This document shows positions 36,713-47,264 of a DNA stretch of 64,000 nucleotides, piece after piece. Under the pieces are notes generated by a model. It worked only from the letters and a program-made list of their open reading frames with translations. It did not search any database and had not been told where the DNA came from. A program made the translations under genes and the position numbers. Position 1 is the stretch's first letter. Each line of letters begins with the position of its first letter. Source of the stretch: Helichrysum umbraculigerum (taxonomy: Eukaryota > Streptophyta > Magnoliopsida > Asterales > Asteraceae); NCBI GenBank assembly GCA_949592205.1, contig CATIUR010000004.1:90083337-90147336 (forward strand), written 5' to 3'.

Positions 36713-38167
36713 ATGAATGTTTGGGAAATTGTTCCTCTACCCAAGGGTGCTCACTTGACGGGTACTCGTTGGGTTTACCGTAACAAGTTGGATGATCGTG
36801 GGGCGGTTATTCGAAATAAAGCCCGTCTGGTAGTTCAAGGATATAGTCAACTAGAAGGTATTGACTATGATGAAGTTTTCGCTCCTGTCGCCCGTTTGGA
36901 ATCAATTCGAATTTTTCTAGCCTATGCTTCTTTTAAAGGATTCCGTGTGTATCAACTTGATGTAAAGTGTGCTTTTCTATACGGAGACGTCGACGCAGTG
37001 ATTTATGTGTGTCAGCCTCCTGGTTTTGAAGACCCAAAGCATCCAAATTATGTTTGCAAGCTGAAGAAAGCTTTATATGGTCTTCATCAATCTCCTCGAC
37101 TTTGGTATGAGAGACTTGCCAAGTACTTGCTGAAGAATGGTTTTGATAGAGGACAGATTGATAGCACGCTTTTCATCAAAAGGGAAGGAGCGGATTTATT
37201 ACTTGTGCAGGTTTATGTGGACGACATAATATTCGGATCAACAAATGATCAGTTGTGCAAGGATTTTGAAAGACTGATGAAAGCTGAGTTTGAAATGAGT
37301 GCTATGGGGGAACTCACGTTCTTTCTGGGACTACAGGTCGAGCAGTCTGACAATGGAATTTATATACACCAGTCAAAATATGTCACTGACATGTTGAAAC
37401 GGTATGAATTGCTCGATTGTAAACATTATGGCACTACAATTGATGTGAAACACAATCTTGGACCTAATGAGGACGCCGAAGATTGCAAGGAGAAAGACTA
37501 TCGCTCAATGATAGGCTCTCTCATGTACCTGACCGCCTCAAGACCAGATATAGTGTTAGCCGTTTCACTCTGCTCTCGATTTCAAGCAAATCCGAAGTTG
37601 TCTCATATGAAGGCAGTAAAACGCATTTTTGGATATCTCGCTTTTAGGCCATCTCTGGGTCTATGGTATTCAAACGAGAAAAACTTCGAGTTAACTGCCT
37701 ATTCGGATTCGGATCTCGGTGGCTGCAAGGTAGATATGAAGTCAACTACTGGAGGATGTCAGTTCCTTGGATCGCGTTTAGTTTCTTGGCAGTGCAAAAA
37801 GCAGACTGCGGTTGTTATTTCCATAGCTGAGGCCGAGTATGTTGCTGCTGCAAGTTGCTGTTCTCAGGTTCTTTGGATTCAGCACCAACTACGCGATTAC
37901 GGGTTCAATCTCTCTATGACTCCTATTTATATTGATAATACAGCTGCTATATCTATAACACACAATCCCGTACAGCACTCTAAGACCAAACATATCGAAC
38001 TTAGGTTCCACTTTATACGGGATTGCTTTGAGAAACACCTTATAGATGTCATACATATAGAAACCCTTAAGCAGTGTGCGGACCTTTTCACAAAAGCCTT
38101 TTTGCGATCACGTTTTATTGAACTGGTCAATATGATAGGTTTAAGGTTCTTTCAGTCAAAGAAATGA
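36713..38167 (+). pseudogene. pol: Copia pol: reverse transcriptase and RNase H
   Basis: 484 codons from the first Met after the TAG. RT begins around VWEIVPLPKGAHLTGTRWVY, with the catalytic motif LLVQVYVDDIIFGSTN and the Copia-typical FFLGLQVEQ. RNase H follows, with ELTAYSDSDLGGC, AEAEYVAAAS and KTKHIELRFHFIRD. Ends FIELVNMIGLRFFQSKK, close to the usual Copia end. The RT and RNase H core reads without lesions. No start codon is expected here, since the protein is normally part of the polyprotein. Confidence 0.9.
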
Positions 38168-39335
38168 TTTGTGACTTGGATTTTTAAGTTTTTAAATTCA
38201 TTTAAAAAAAAAATATTGCAATAGCCACTCTTTATACTCTTTAGTATTAAAGAAAACGCGAGGTTGCAACATTTTTAAAATAGACGTTGAAGTTGTGTCT
38301 GTAAACAACTTGGGATATGATAGTACATCGGGTGATATGCACAACATGGAATTTTAAGATTTATCTTGGATATGTCAGTAGGTTTATCTGACACACTTAA
38401 AACAATTTCTATTTAAATTATCTTCATCATACGATGTATTGGTAGGCATGATACACACCGGTTTGTGAGTAAGTAAGAAGTAATATTAAAACTTGTCTAT
38501 TACTTTTTGAAAAATGTTATATGATGTATGACATAAGTCTTAATTGATAAATGGAAGTACTGTCATACACTGTCATAATTATTATGTACATGTGAAATTG
38601 GCATATAGTAATAATATGGTTATTCGCCTAACTAATGGTGACTATTGTTGTACTCACATACAGACCTGAATCCATTAGTTACGCAAATAGTCTCAAACTT
38701 GTTATGTTCATACTAAGGGACTCTCTGTTGTACTAAGTACAGATCTGGGGCCACTAGTATCTTCATAGTCGGTTTGATGTATGCCTAAATCTAAATATCA
38801 AGTGTATGTTACGAGAAAGCCGAGATACACTTGGTCTTGTAATCTCTACCTTGTGTAAATATGCAGTGTTTTGTGCTTTACTAAAGTTTATCAGTATATC
38901 ATATAATAGGTTTCTCAAATTAATATTCAAACCAACAATAAAAGTTAGCTCACAAATACGGATGTAACATGTTTAGGTGGATAAACAATACCAATAATCG
39001 TTTTGAAATAATTTTTATAAAAGGTGTTTTAAATGTGCCACGTAAATTTAAAGTGGACAAATATACTGGTGATCGAAATAACACTTACTATTCCTAATAA
39101 TTGCATGTTACTCCGATATGATCCCTAATCAGACAAAACAACTCCATCACCAAAAACAAAGTGTTAGTAATTTTACTCAATTTTATTTTATTTTATTTTT
39201 ATTTTTATGTTGTATTTTATTTTATGTTCTTTTTCCCAAGTCACTAGTCATTTGGATATTATTTGCTAAATAAAATTACGTGTAAACTATTTTGCAAATT
39301 CAAAATCGACTCAAGTTACATCCAAACTGACTTAT
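38168..39335. other. Non-coding interval after Copia pol
   Basis: AT-rich, with no open frame of interest and no LTR-like copy of 30915-31331. T/TTTA-rich tract at 39180-39230. I see no gene here. Confidence 0.6.
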
Positions 39336-40113
39336 GCGACGTCAACCTTGCCGTCGCTAGCGACGTCCCACACTACGTCGCAATTAGGGTTAGACTATAT
39401 ATAGTCTCAACCGCGACGTAACTCGTCACACTATTACCTATTCAGCAGCGACGTAGCGTGCGACGTGAGCTCTGGCGATTGCGACGTAGCTAGTTTTCGT
39501 GCATATTTGGTTCGTTTGTGATTTTGAGCCGTTTTTCTTCCGATTCATTCACGTAATCTTGTTCTACTCGTTATTCCGCACACTGAGGTACTAATCTTAC
39601 CCTTTTTCACCGTGTATTTTACCTTTAATCGTTAAATGGATATTGTGGTTTTTAGGGTTTTTGGTTTGGGTTGAATTAACTATGTAATCTTGACCTAAAC
39701 ATTGTATAATTTATGTTTTCGTGATCACCTTTCGTTGCCGCACCTTGTAGTGTGTTTAATCTTGAAAAACCCCAATTTCGAATCTTAGGGTTTCTGGTTT
39801 TCTGGGTTTGCGTTTGAATGTTCATCAATGCGACATCAGCTGCGACGTCGTAGCCTACGTCGCATTATTTTGACATTATTTAATTGTCTGCGCCGTCGCA
39901 TTTCTGCGACGTCCTAAGCGACGTCTTTATCTACGTCGCACCATTTTTAAATGTGATTAAATTCACAATTAATAGCAAAATGTGACGTCCCCTTTAACGT
40001 CGCTCGACTTTTGTGCGACGTCACGGGCTACATCGCTATTGTTATTATTCTGATTTTCTGCGACATCCTTTACTACGTCGCTATCTGACATGCGACGTTG
40101 TTTACAACGTCGC
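39336..40113 (+). repeat. GCGACGT/ACGTCGC array, cluster C (between Copia pol and the extra ORF)
   Basis: About eleven GCGACGT and six ACGTCGC words, often as facing pairs 15-30 bases apart, with variants (GCGACATC, GTGACGTC, GCCGTCGC). It occupies two blocks, 39336-39486 and 39831-40113, on either side of a possible promoter/leader. Confidence 0.85.
39395..39404 (+). promoter_or_regulatory. Possible TATA box for the Copia extra ORF
   Basis: GACTATATATAGTC lies among the GCGACGT words. About 180 bases downstream, CACTGAG/GTACTA offers a splice donor (39588), and the extra ORF's ATG is preceded by a splice acceptor at 40726. Together these suggest a separate leader exon and intron. Inference from sequence signals only. 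Confidence 0.35.
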
Positions 40114-40237
40114 CACTTACAGGAAAAGTGACATTTTTTTGTTACAAATAAAATGTTGCGTTTTTCTGACTGTTAAATTCTGTCCAGCAATGGCGGGCGA
40201 TTTCTTTCAGTTCCTCGCTGAATGAGAAAGACTGTGT

Positions 40238-40495
40238 TCACTGCTTCTGCCCAAAGAGTGTCATAACTCGCCCCTCCGCGGCTAGAAGGATTCTCTTCCA
40301 GTCGTGGATCCTTTTGTGCTTTCTGGTGGTCAAGCGCCTTAAAGCTTCTATCTGGTCACTTAGATATGACCATTTTTGTCTCAGTTGGTTAATGATCCGG
40401 TGGAATTCTCTCTTTGTCCTGAATCTTGGCTTCATGGTCTGGAGGAATTCCTTTACTGTCCTGGATCTCGGCCTTCTGGTCTGGTGGAATACCAT
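40238..40495 (-). CDS. Candidate antisense small ORF in the Copia element
   Basis: 85 codons, strongly basic (MVFHQTRRPRSRTVKEFLQT ... RLTTRKHKRIHDWKRILLA), with a predicted helical character. Antisense extra ORFs between pol and the 3' LTR are known in some plant LTR elements. The overlapping plus-strand frames look random. It lies within the putative intron of the extra ORF. I do not recognise a domain; chance is a real alternative. Confidence 0.25.
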   Translation of the reverse strand: MVFHQTRRPRSRTVKEFLQTMKPRFRTKREFHRIINQLRQKWSYLSDQIEALRRLTTRKHKRIHDWKRILLAAEGRVMTLFGQKQ

Positions 40496-40728
40496 CCTTA
40501 TCTTGGATTTTGGCCTGACCTTGTCTTGGATTTTGGCTGTATTTGTTTAACCGGGTTCTTTGGTCTAGGTCTAGGTTTAGGGTTTAGGGTTTAGGATTTG
40601 ATATGTTTGTTTGTAACTTTGTACTTATTTAACATATCAATGAAACCTTTCGTTTGTGACAAGTTTGGTATATTTTGTTCGTTCTAACGCTTTTCGAGAA
40701 TATATTTTATGTGTCTGTTTTTGCAGAT

Positions 40729-41283
40729 ATGGTTTTAGTATTTGAGGCGCGTCATAATACTGCTGCTTATCTTGATGATACTTCCGATAAGGCAGCACCA
40801 TATCGCGAAATGATCGCATTTTTGAGACGTTCGAGGGTATTTCATGCCATTGCTGACAACATGGTTGTTTTTGGGAATCTGATAAACCCATTTTGGAGAA
40901 ACGCCACCGTTATTACTGATAACAATGTTCGACGGTTGGTTTCCACAGTTCTTGACACTGAGATCACAATTACTGAACAGAGCATTAGGGAACTTCTTCA
41001 GCTAAACGATCAACCAAATATGCCTGTTAGCTTTGATCCTAATTTTGTTGCGGGGGCTATGCAACGAATTGGATATCCTGGAATTCCTAATGATCAATAC
41101 CGAAAAATGAATCTGACACGTGTTTGGAGATATTTGATGCACATTGTTATTGTCTGTTTGGGAAATCGTAAAGGTGGTACGGATGGGATGAGCAGGAGTT
41201 TGGCTTCTGCTATGTTAGCTTTGGTCTACAACAAGCCTTTCAACTTTCTGGTTTTATATTCAAGGCCATGGTAGATAATGCAA
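40729..41283 (+). pseudogene. Copia extra ORF (aORF) of unknown function, truncated by fusion to Gypsy
   Basis: The best start is ATG 40729, two bases after a strong TGTTTTTGCAG acceptor. The frame reads FEARHNTAAYLDD, RRSRVFHAIADNM, LINPFWRNATVI, TITEQSIRELLQL, LTRVWRYLMHIVIVCLG and SRSLASAMLALVYNKPFNF. I recall the same layout (short N-terminal AYL motif, xxFWxxA, IRxxLxL, WxxLxHxxxxC, SSxxASA) from an uncharacterised domain next to Copia pol genes in Asteraceae. Near 41250 a one-base loss shifts the frame to an early TAG at 41272-41274. In the other register the protein continues (GFIFKAMVDNAN) and runs straight into Gypsy gag/pol. Function unknown. Confidence 0.55.
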
Positions 41284-44200
41284 ACTTCAGGGATACGTGC
41301 CCAAAGCTGAAGAATAACAACAACAACAACAACAACAACCGCAACAGCAACAACAACAACAACACCCGAAGCAGAGCCTTCGTCATCAAATCTGGGGACG
41401 CCCGCCAAGACCCGAATGTGGTCTCGGGTATGTTCCTCCTCAACAACTTAAATGCTTCTGTTCTATTTGATACTGGTGCTGATAGAAGCTTTATCTCTGA
41501 TGACTTTTGCTCACTACTTGACATCAATCCTGTTGCCTTAGATGTTAAGTACACTGTAGAACTAGCAAATGGCGAACTTATAGAAACCGATAGTGTGATA
41601 CCTAATTGCACTTTAAACCTAGCTGATGAAACCTTTTCAATCGATCTTGTACCCGTTGAAATCGGAAGTTTCGACGTCATCATTGGAATGGACTGGTTGT
41701 CCAAACACCGAGCTGAAATCGTTTGTTACGATAAGATCGTCCGCATTCCACTCGCTGCCGGTGGAACCTTGATCATACAGGGGGAGACCGGTGGGACGGG
41801 ACTCAATATCATCTCTTGCTTAAAAACCCGAAAATTTCTAAGAAAGGGTTACCCTGCAATACTCGCACACATCACAGAGAAGAAGTCGGAGGAGAAGCGA
41901 CTTGAGGATGTGCCAATTGTTAGAGACTTTCCCGAAGTCTTTCCGGAAGAACTACCTGGTTTACCTCCACCTAGACAGGTTGAGTTCTCAGTTGATCTCG
42001 TGCCGGGTGCCGCACCGGTGGCCCGCGCACCGTACCGTTTAGCCCCATCCGAACTTCAGGAGTTGTCTGCCCAGTTACAGGAACTTCTGGATAGAGGATT
42101 CATTAGACCGAGTTCTTCACCTTGGGGAGCTCCGGTCTTATTTGTTAAAAAGAAGGACGGTTCATTCCGAATGTGCATCGACTACCGAGAGCTGAACAAA
42201 TTGACCGTCAAGAACCGTTATCCACTTCCTCGCATTGATGATCTATTCGACCAACTTCAGGGTTCAAGTTTCTACTCAAAAATCGACCTGCGATCAGGAT
42301 ATCACCAATTACGAGTTCGCGACACCGATATTCCAAAAACTGCTTTCAGAACTCGTTACGGGCACTACGAATTCCAAGTGATGCCCTTTGGTCTAACCAA
42401 CGCACCGGCTGTATTCATAGACCTTATGAATCGGGTGTGCAAACCTTACCTCGATAAGTTTGTCATTGTCTTTATCGATGACATACTCATTTACTCGCGC
42501 AACGAGCAAGAACATGCGCAACACCTCAAAACCATCCTTAAACTACTTAGACACGAGGAGCTTTATGCCAAATTCTCCAAGTGTAAGTTCTGGATACAAA
42601 CTGTTCAATTCCTTGGTCACGTGATCGACAGTCAGGGAATTCACGTTGACCCATCAAAAATCGAAGCTATCAAAGACTGGCAAGCACCCACCTCTGCAAC
42701 TGAAGTACGACAATTCTTGGGTCTTGCTGGGTACTATCGGCGATTCATCGAAAATTTCTCAAAAATAGCTCAACCACTCACGGTACTGACTCAGAAGGAC
42801 AAAAGGTTCGATTGGACCGATAAACAAGAGTCAGCATTCCAACTGCTGAAACAAAAGCTTTGCAGTGCTCCAATTCTATCACTACCCGAAGGCACCAATG
42901 ACTTCGTGGTATACTGCGATGCTTCCCACCAAGGTCTCGGTTGTGTGCTGATGCAACGAGACAAAGTCATTGCCTATGCCTCACGACAGCTGAAAATTCA
43001 CGAAAGGAACTACACCACTCATGATCTCGAACTTGGAGCTGTCGTTTTTGCTCTCAAAATCTGGAGACATTATCTCCACGGCACTAAGTGCACAATCTTT
43101 ACCGATCATAAAAGTCTCCAACATATATTCGATCAGAAGGATCTCAATATGAGGCAACGTCGATGGGTCGAGTTGCTTACCGATTACGATTGCGAGATCA
43201 AGTATCATCCAGGGAAGGCTAATGTTGTAGCCGATGCCCTCAGTCGAAAGGAACGACCAAAACCACTTCGAGTCCGAGCCCTCGGTATGATCATTCACAA
43301 CGATCTTACCATTCAGATTCATACCGCTCAGATCGAAGCCCTGAAACCTGAAAACATCAAAAACGAAGCCTTACGGGGTATTGACAAACAGTTTGAAACC
43401 AAACATAACGGGATTAGGTATTTCTCAAACCGAATCTGGTTGCCTAGTTTCGGGAACCTACGAGACTTGGTGATGGATGAAGCTCACAAGTCTAAATATT
43501 CTATCCATCCGGGATCCGATAAGATGTACCACGGAATCAAGGAATTTTATTGGTGGCCGAACATGAAAGCCGAAATCGCCACTTATGTCGGCAAGTGTCT
43601 TACTTGCTCGAAAGTCAAGACCGAACATCAGAAACCTTCCGGCTTACTCCAACAACCTGAAATCCCTGAATGGAAATGGGAACAAATTGCCATGGATTTC
43701 ATAACCAAACTACCCAAGTCGTCGAGCGGTTGCGATACCATTTGGGTGATCGTCGATCGTCTCACCAAATCTGCTCACTTCCTGGCAATCAAGGAAAACG
43801 GTAAAATGGAGCGCCTTGCACAAATCTACATCAAAGAAATCGTTTCTCAACACGGCGTTCCAATCTCGATTATCTCTGACAAAGATGCCCGTTTCACCTC
43901 TCACTTTTGGCAATCACTTCAAAAAGCAATGGGTACCCGTCTCGATATGAGTACCGCGTACCATCCTCAAACCGATGGCCAAAGTGAACGAACCATTCAG
44001 ACACTGGAAGATATGCTACGCGCCTGCGTAGTTGATTTCGGTACAAACTGGGAAAGACATCTACCGTTGTGCGAATTCTCGTACAATAACAGCTATCACG
44101 CCAGCATTAAGGCTGCACATTTTGAGGCACTGTACGGTCGTAAGTGCCGATCACCGATTTGTTGGACGGAAGTGGGAGATAGTCAACTCACTGGTCCTGA

Positions 44201-44759
44201 ACTCATACACGCCACCACTGAGAAAATTGTGGAAATCCAAAACAGACTCAAAGCCGCACGTGATCGTCAGAAAAGTTATGCTGACGTGAGACGCAAACCA
44301 CTCGAGTTCCAAGTTGGGGATCGAGTACTCTTAAAAGTATCGCCTTGGAAAGGCGTCATCCGTTTTGGCAAACGTGGGAAGTTAAATCCCAGGTACATCG
44401 GGCCCTTTGAGATCCTCGAACGGATTGGCCCCGTAGATTATCGATTGCAGCTGCCATCCGAACTCAGCAGCGTGCACCCCACTTTTCATATTTCGAATTT
44501 GAAGAAGTGTCTGTCGGATGAGACACTTATCATTCCACTCGATGAAATTCGAGTTGACGACAAACTTCATTTTGTTGAGGAACCCGCTGAAATCATGGAC
44601 CGTGAGGTCAAACAACTTAAACAAAGTCGTATTCCCATCGTCAAGGTCAGATGGAATTCGCGGCGCGGTCCGGAATTCACCTGGGAACGGGAAGACCAAA
44701 TGCGACTCAAATATCCTCAACTCTTCACAGATTCTACATCAAACACGACTTCGAACTAA
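41268..44759 (+). CDS. pol: Gypsy pol polyprotein (protease, RT, RNase H, integrase, chromodomain), open
   Basis: 1163 codons with no stop. It begins in the Copia extra ORF (MVDNAN) and enters Gypsy at the second half of a gag zinc knuckle (FRDTCPKLK). Then come an AAC-repeat-coded Asn tract, the protease (SVLFDTGADRSFI, Asp 68), RT (CIDYRELNKLTVKNRYPLP; catalytic VFIDDILIYSRNEQ near residue 402), RNase H (VVYCDASHQGLGCVL), the integrase zinc finger (HPGSDKMYHG ... CLTCSKVKTEHQ), and the integrase triad in AMDFITKLP, IISDKDARF and TDGQSERTI. The C-terminus has a chromodomain-like stretch (EEPAEIMDREVKQL, IPIVKVRWNSR, FTWEREDQM). The complete pol frame suggests recent activity, but without gag and a 5' LTR this copy cannot act alone. 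Confidence 0.92.
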   Translation: MVDNANFRDTCPKLKNNNNNNNNNRNSNNNNNTRSRAFVIKSGDARQDPNVVSGMFLLNNLNASVLFDTGADRSFISDDFCSLLDINPVALDVKYTVELANGELIETDSVIPNCTLNLADETFSIDLVPVEIGSFDVIIGMDWLSKHRAEIVCYDKIVRIPLAAGGTLIIQGETGGTGLNIISCLKTRKFLRKGYPAILAHITEKKSEEKRLEDVPIVRDFPEVFPEELPGLPPPRQVEFSVDLVPGAAPVARAPYRLAPSELQELSAQLQELLDRGFIRPSSSPWGAPVLFVKKKDGSFRMCIDYRELNKLTVKNRYPLPRIDDLFDQLQGSSFYSKIDLRSGYHQLRVRDTDIPKTAFRTRYGHYEFQVMPFGLTNAPAVFIDLMNRVCKPYLDKFVIVFIDDILIYSRNEQEHAQHLKTILKLLRHEELYAKFSKCKFWIQTVQFLGHVIDSQGIHVDPSKIEAIKDWQAPTSATEVRQFLGLAGYYRRFIENFSKIAQPLTVLTQKDKRFDWTDKQESAFQLLKQKLCSAPILSLPEGTNDFVVYCDASHQGLGCVLMQRDKVIAYASRQLKIHERNYTTHDLELGAVVFALKIWRHYLHGTKCTIFTDHKSLQHIFDQKDLNMRQRRWVELLTDYDCEIKYHPGKANVVADALSRKERPKPLRVRALGMIIHNDLTIQIHTAQIEALKPENIKNEALRGIDKQFETKHNGIRYFSNRIWLPSFGNLRDLVMDEAHKSKYSIHPGSDKMYHGIKEFYWWPNMKAEIATYVGKCLTCSKVKTEHQKPSGLLQQPEIPEWKWEQIAMDFITKLPKSSSGCDTIWVIVDRLTKSAHFLAIKENGKMERLAQIYIKEIVSQHGVPISIISDKDARFTSHFWQSLQKAMGTRLDMSTAYHPQTDGQSERTIQTLEDMLRACVVDFGTNWERHLPLCEFSYNNSYHASIKAAHFEALYGRKCRSPICWTEVGDSQLTGPELIHATTEKIVEIQNRLKAARDRQKSYADVRRKPLEFQVGDRVLLKVSPWKGVIRFGKRGKLNPRYIGPFEILERIGPVDYRLQLPSELSSVHPTFHISNLKKCLSDETLIIPLDEIRVDDKLHFVEEPAEIMDREVKQLKQSRIPIVKVRWNSRRGPEFTWEREDQMRLKYPQLFTDSTSNTTSN

Positions 44760-44780
44760 ATTTCGGGACGAAATTCTTCT

Positions 44781-44793
44781 AACAGGGGGAGAA
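44781..44793 (+). other. Polypurine tract of the Gypsy element
   Basis: AACAGGGGGAGAA directly before the LTR start TGTAACACCC. Preceded by TTTCGGGACGAAATTC, the same motif found before the 3' LTR of the LARD-like element. Confidence 0.85.
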
Positions 44794-47255
44794 TGTAACA
44801 CCCGCCAAATTAGGACTAGTAATTAGTGCCTAATCATATGTTAATACATGTAATTAGTTCTGTGTTAGGCTAATTAATGTATCGAATTATATATATTGTT
44901 GAATATATACGAAAATGCGATTTGATTAAATCGTACGCAATTTAAATCGAATGTATTTCGGTTCTATAAATACGGACGTTGGTGACAATTTTATTAAGTA
45001 ACACTGTTATGTTAAAAGTATTATTTTTATAATACTCGAATTACAATTCGTATCGTACAAACAGAACTTTCACAATTTAAAATAAAACGCGCAAACTAAA
45101 TAAACAAAGTTACATTTTATAACCCAAATATAAATTGATTTGTAAAGTATTTAAATAAAATATCGCGTAATAATTTATATTTTAAAACTTAATAATTAAT
45201 ATGTAAAATAATTATTTAACGTTTGAACGACGGAGAAAACGAACACCGCACGGAACGCAATTGCGGAGACTGAAAGTTGGAGGATAAACCTCCAACTCCT
45301 TTCTCCTCCTCTCATTTCTCACTCACTCCCTCTTTCTCTTTTCTCTCTCTTTCTTTTCTCTCTAATCACCACCACCTCCACAATCTCTCCAAATCACAAA
45401 ATTTCACCATCAAACACACGCAAAACATACTACTCCTTTGGAAAAGAACGACCGCGGCATCACGATCTATCATCCTATCTTTTCGGATTTTTGATCCGAC
45501 ACTTTGTAAGTTTCCGACAAATCCCGAAATCTCTCGTTTTTAAGTGTTTTTGCTTGTTAGTGGTTTGGATCAACTTATAATGTCCAAATATGGGTTGGGT
45601 AAAAGTTTTGGACCGAACGGAAACCGAAAAACTCGTTTTCGACACATTTTCCGGCCATCAGACCGTAACGTCGCTTTTGGACCCAGATTTATGCGACGTC
45701 AGCTTCAACGTCGCAAAACCCCTCGTGACGTCGCATGGTGCGACGTCAGTCACAACGTCGCATTAAATTGCGACGTCGCATATAGCGACATCAGCCTTAA
45801 CGTCGCCAATACCTCACCACGTCGCACTTAGCGACGCAAGCCCTTACGTCGCAGAAATCAACAACGTCGCATATAGCGAAGCCACGTACAACGTCGCATT
45901 AAATTGCGAAAGTCGCACAAAGCGACGCCATGCTCAACGTCGCAGTCAGGATCTGCGACGTCGCACCCAACGTCGCACAAACCATAACCTCAAAAACACA
46001 GATTTTTACTAAGTGTCGAGACTCGAAATTTATCACTCGATTTTACCCAAATTCGGTTCCAGATGCGTTTTTCGTCAAAGCAATATAGTAGAAATAAAAA
46101 TTTTCCAAGCTGACCTGGCAGCTCGACCCCAGCCAGGGGCTCTGCCCCCGGACCCCCGTACTTAGATTCCGTAACGGCTTCTAAAACACAATCAAAACAC
46201 ATTTTTCAAGTAAAACGCCACGAAATCAGAATAATAATAGTTGAGATTATTATTACAAATCCGTCACCAACGGGCCGTACATATTTTCAAACATTCGAAT
46301 CAATCAACCAAATGTAATTTGGACATTATAGTTGGACGAACAACTACAAGGTAGTCTTGATAGATACCTACTCACATTTATAACCATCGCGTGTCATGGA
46401 CACCCTCAGGTTACAAGTCTTTGGACTTCGATTCTCGGCTAATCAATCAAAGTTTATTAAGTTAAACGCTTTCAGACTCAGGTGAGTCTCATAGCCCCTC
46501 TTTTTACTGTTTTACTCAGGGGTGTGATATATTGCTCAATTTTCTAACATGTGAACGCAAGTACAAACATTTCATATACTACATGAGTTTTTCGAAACTA
46601 ATCATTTAAAGTCCTCCGTCAGCATAGTTGTTAATACGTTGTAGCGTGAATATTAGTATATGGTACCATATAGGATTGACCCTCCTCGTTCGGGTTAGCA
46701 AGCACTAACCGGGTAAACAGACGTACTAATATTTGGGAAGACGAATGTGGATTAGGCATTCGTGGAGGCACCTCGCCCGGAATTCTCTATAGGGGACCCG
46801 GCCCTCGAGTTAAGCTCAACTATGTGCTCATGGCTGTATACACGATTTCTATCATTAAATTGCTGGATGCAATTCATTATTTAAATCTTGCGGTTCATAC
46901 TATATTAACTGATTTCAAATTTGTGAGCTCACCAGCTTTTAGCTGACCTTTTAGCATGTATCGCATGTACCAAGCAGTAGGATGTTTCTGCTTCAGGACT
47001 TTAGCTCGAGTCAGCATACAGACGATTGAGATTTTCTTGCATTAGTATATTTTGTACAAGTACTTATGTACTGAAATCTCTTTTTATTTAAACTCGAGCT
47101 ATGTAAAGCTTTAAATATTGTAAACATTTCAATTATCAATATATTTTGTTAAAACGACGCATATAGAGTCGTTTACTATATATCTTTGTGCTTTATTATT
47201 GATTAGTAACACCCAAATCAAGCTTCCGCAAATCATTAAATTTGGGGGTGTTACA
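44794..47255 (+). repeat. 3' LTR of the Gypsy element (2462 bp)
   Basis: Starts TGTAACACCCGCC and ends GGGGGTGTTACA, with a 9-bp terminal inverted match (TGTAACACC/GGTGTTACA). A TATA box, TATAAATA, is at 44965-44972. A pyrimidine-rich leader at 45290-45375 resembles a plant 5' UTR. The ACGTCGC array lies at 45668-45977. The second half is clearly related, in reverse orientation, to 55789-56900. Its right edge abuts the first exon of a minus-strand gene. Confidence 0.88.
45668..45977 (+). repeat. ACGTCGC/GCGACGT array, cluster D (Gypsy LTR)
   Basis: About thirteen ACGTCGC and four GCGACGT words in 310 bases, the densest cluster, with variants (GCGACATC, GCGACGCC). It is biased to the opposite orientation from cluster B. 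It sits downstream of the LTR's TATA box, inside the likely transcribed part. Confidence 0.88.
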
Positions 47256-47264
47256 TATATATAT

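Larger units (their letters stand above)
30915..41283 (+). mobile_element. Ty1/Copia retrotransposon with extra ORF, 3' end missing
   Basis: Has one LTR, a tRNA-Met primer site, gag, protease, integrase, RT-RNase H in Copia order, and a downstream extra ORF. No second copy of the LTR is found. The extra ORF is cut at about 41283, where Gypsy sequence begins. The gag and pol frames carry several lesions (frameshift near 33493, TGA at 34736, TAG at 36698). Presence of an additional ORF after pol is typical of the SIRE/Maximus-like branch; the lineage call is tentative. GCGACGT-type arrays occur in the LTR, the leader and the pol to extra-ORF interval. Confidence 0.85.
41284..47255 (+). mobile_element. 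Ty3/Gypsy chromovirus-type retrotransposon, 5' truncated
   Basis: Contains the end of gag, a complete pol with a chromodomain-like C-terminus, a purine tract and the 3' LTR. The 5' LTR, primer site and most of gag are absent; Copia sequence abuts at about 41283. Domain order PR-RT-RH-INT-chromodomain places it in the chromoviruses, probably the Tekay/Del branch (family knowledge; branch tentative). Confidence 0.85.

Noticed and set aside
40568..40593. TTTAGGG-like repeats as an interstitial telomere or ancient fusion point
   Set aside because: Only about three units, inside a Copia element. Too short to mean anything.
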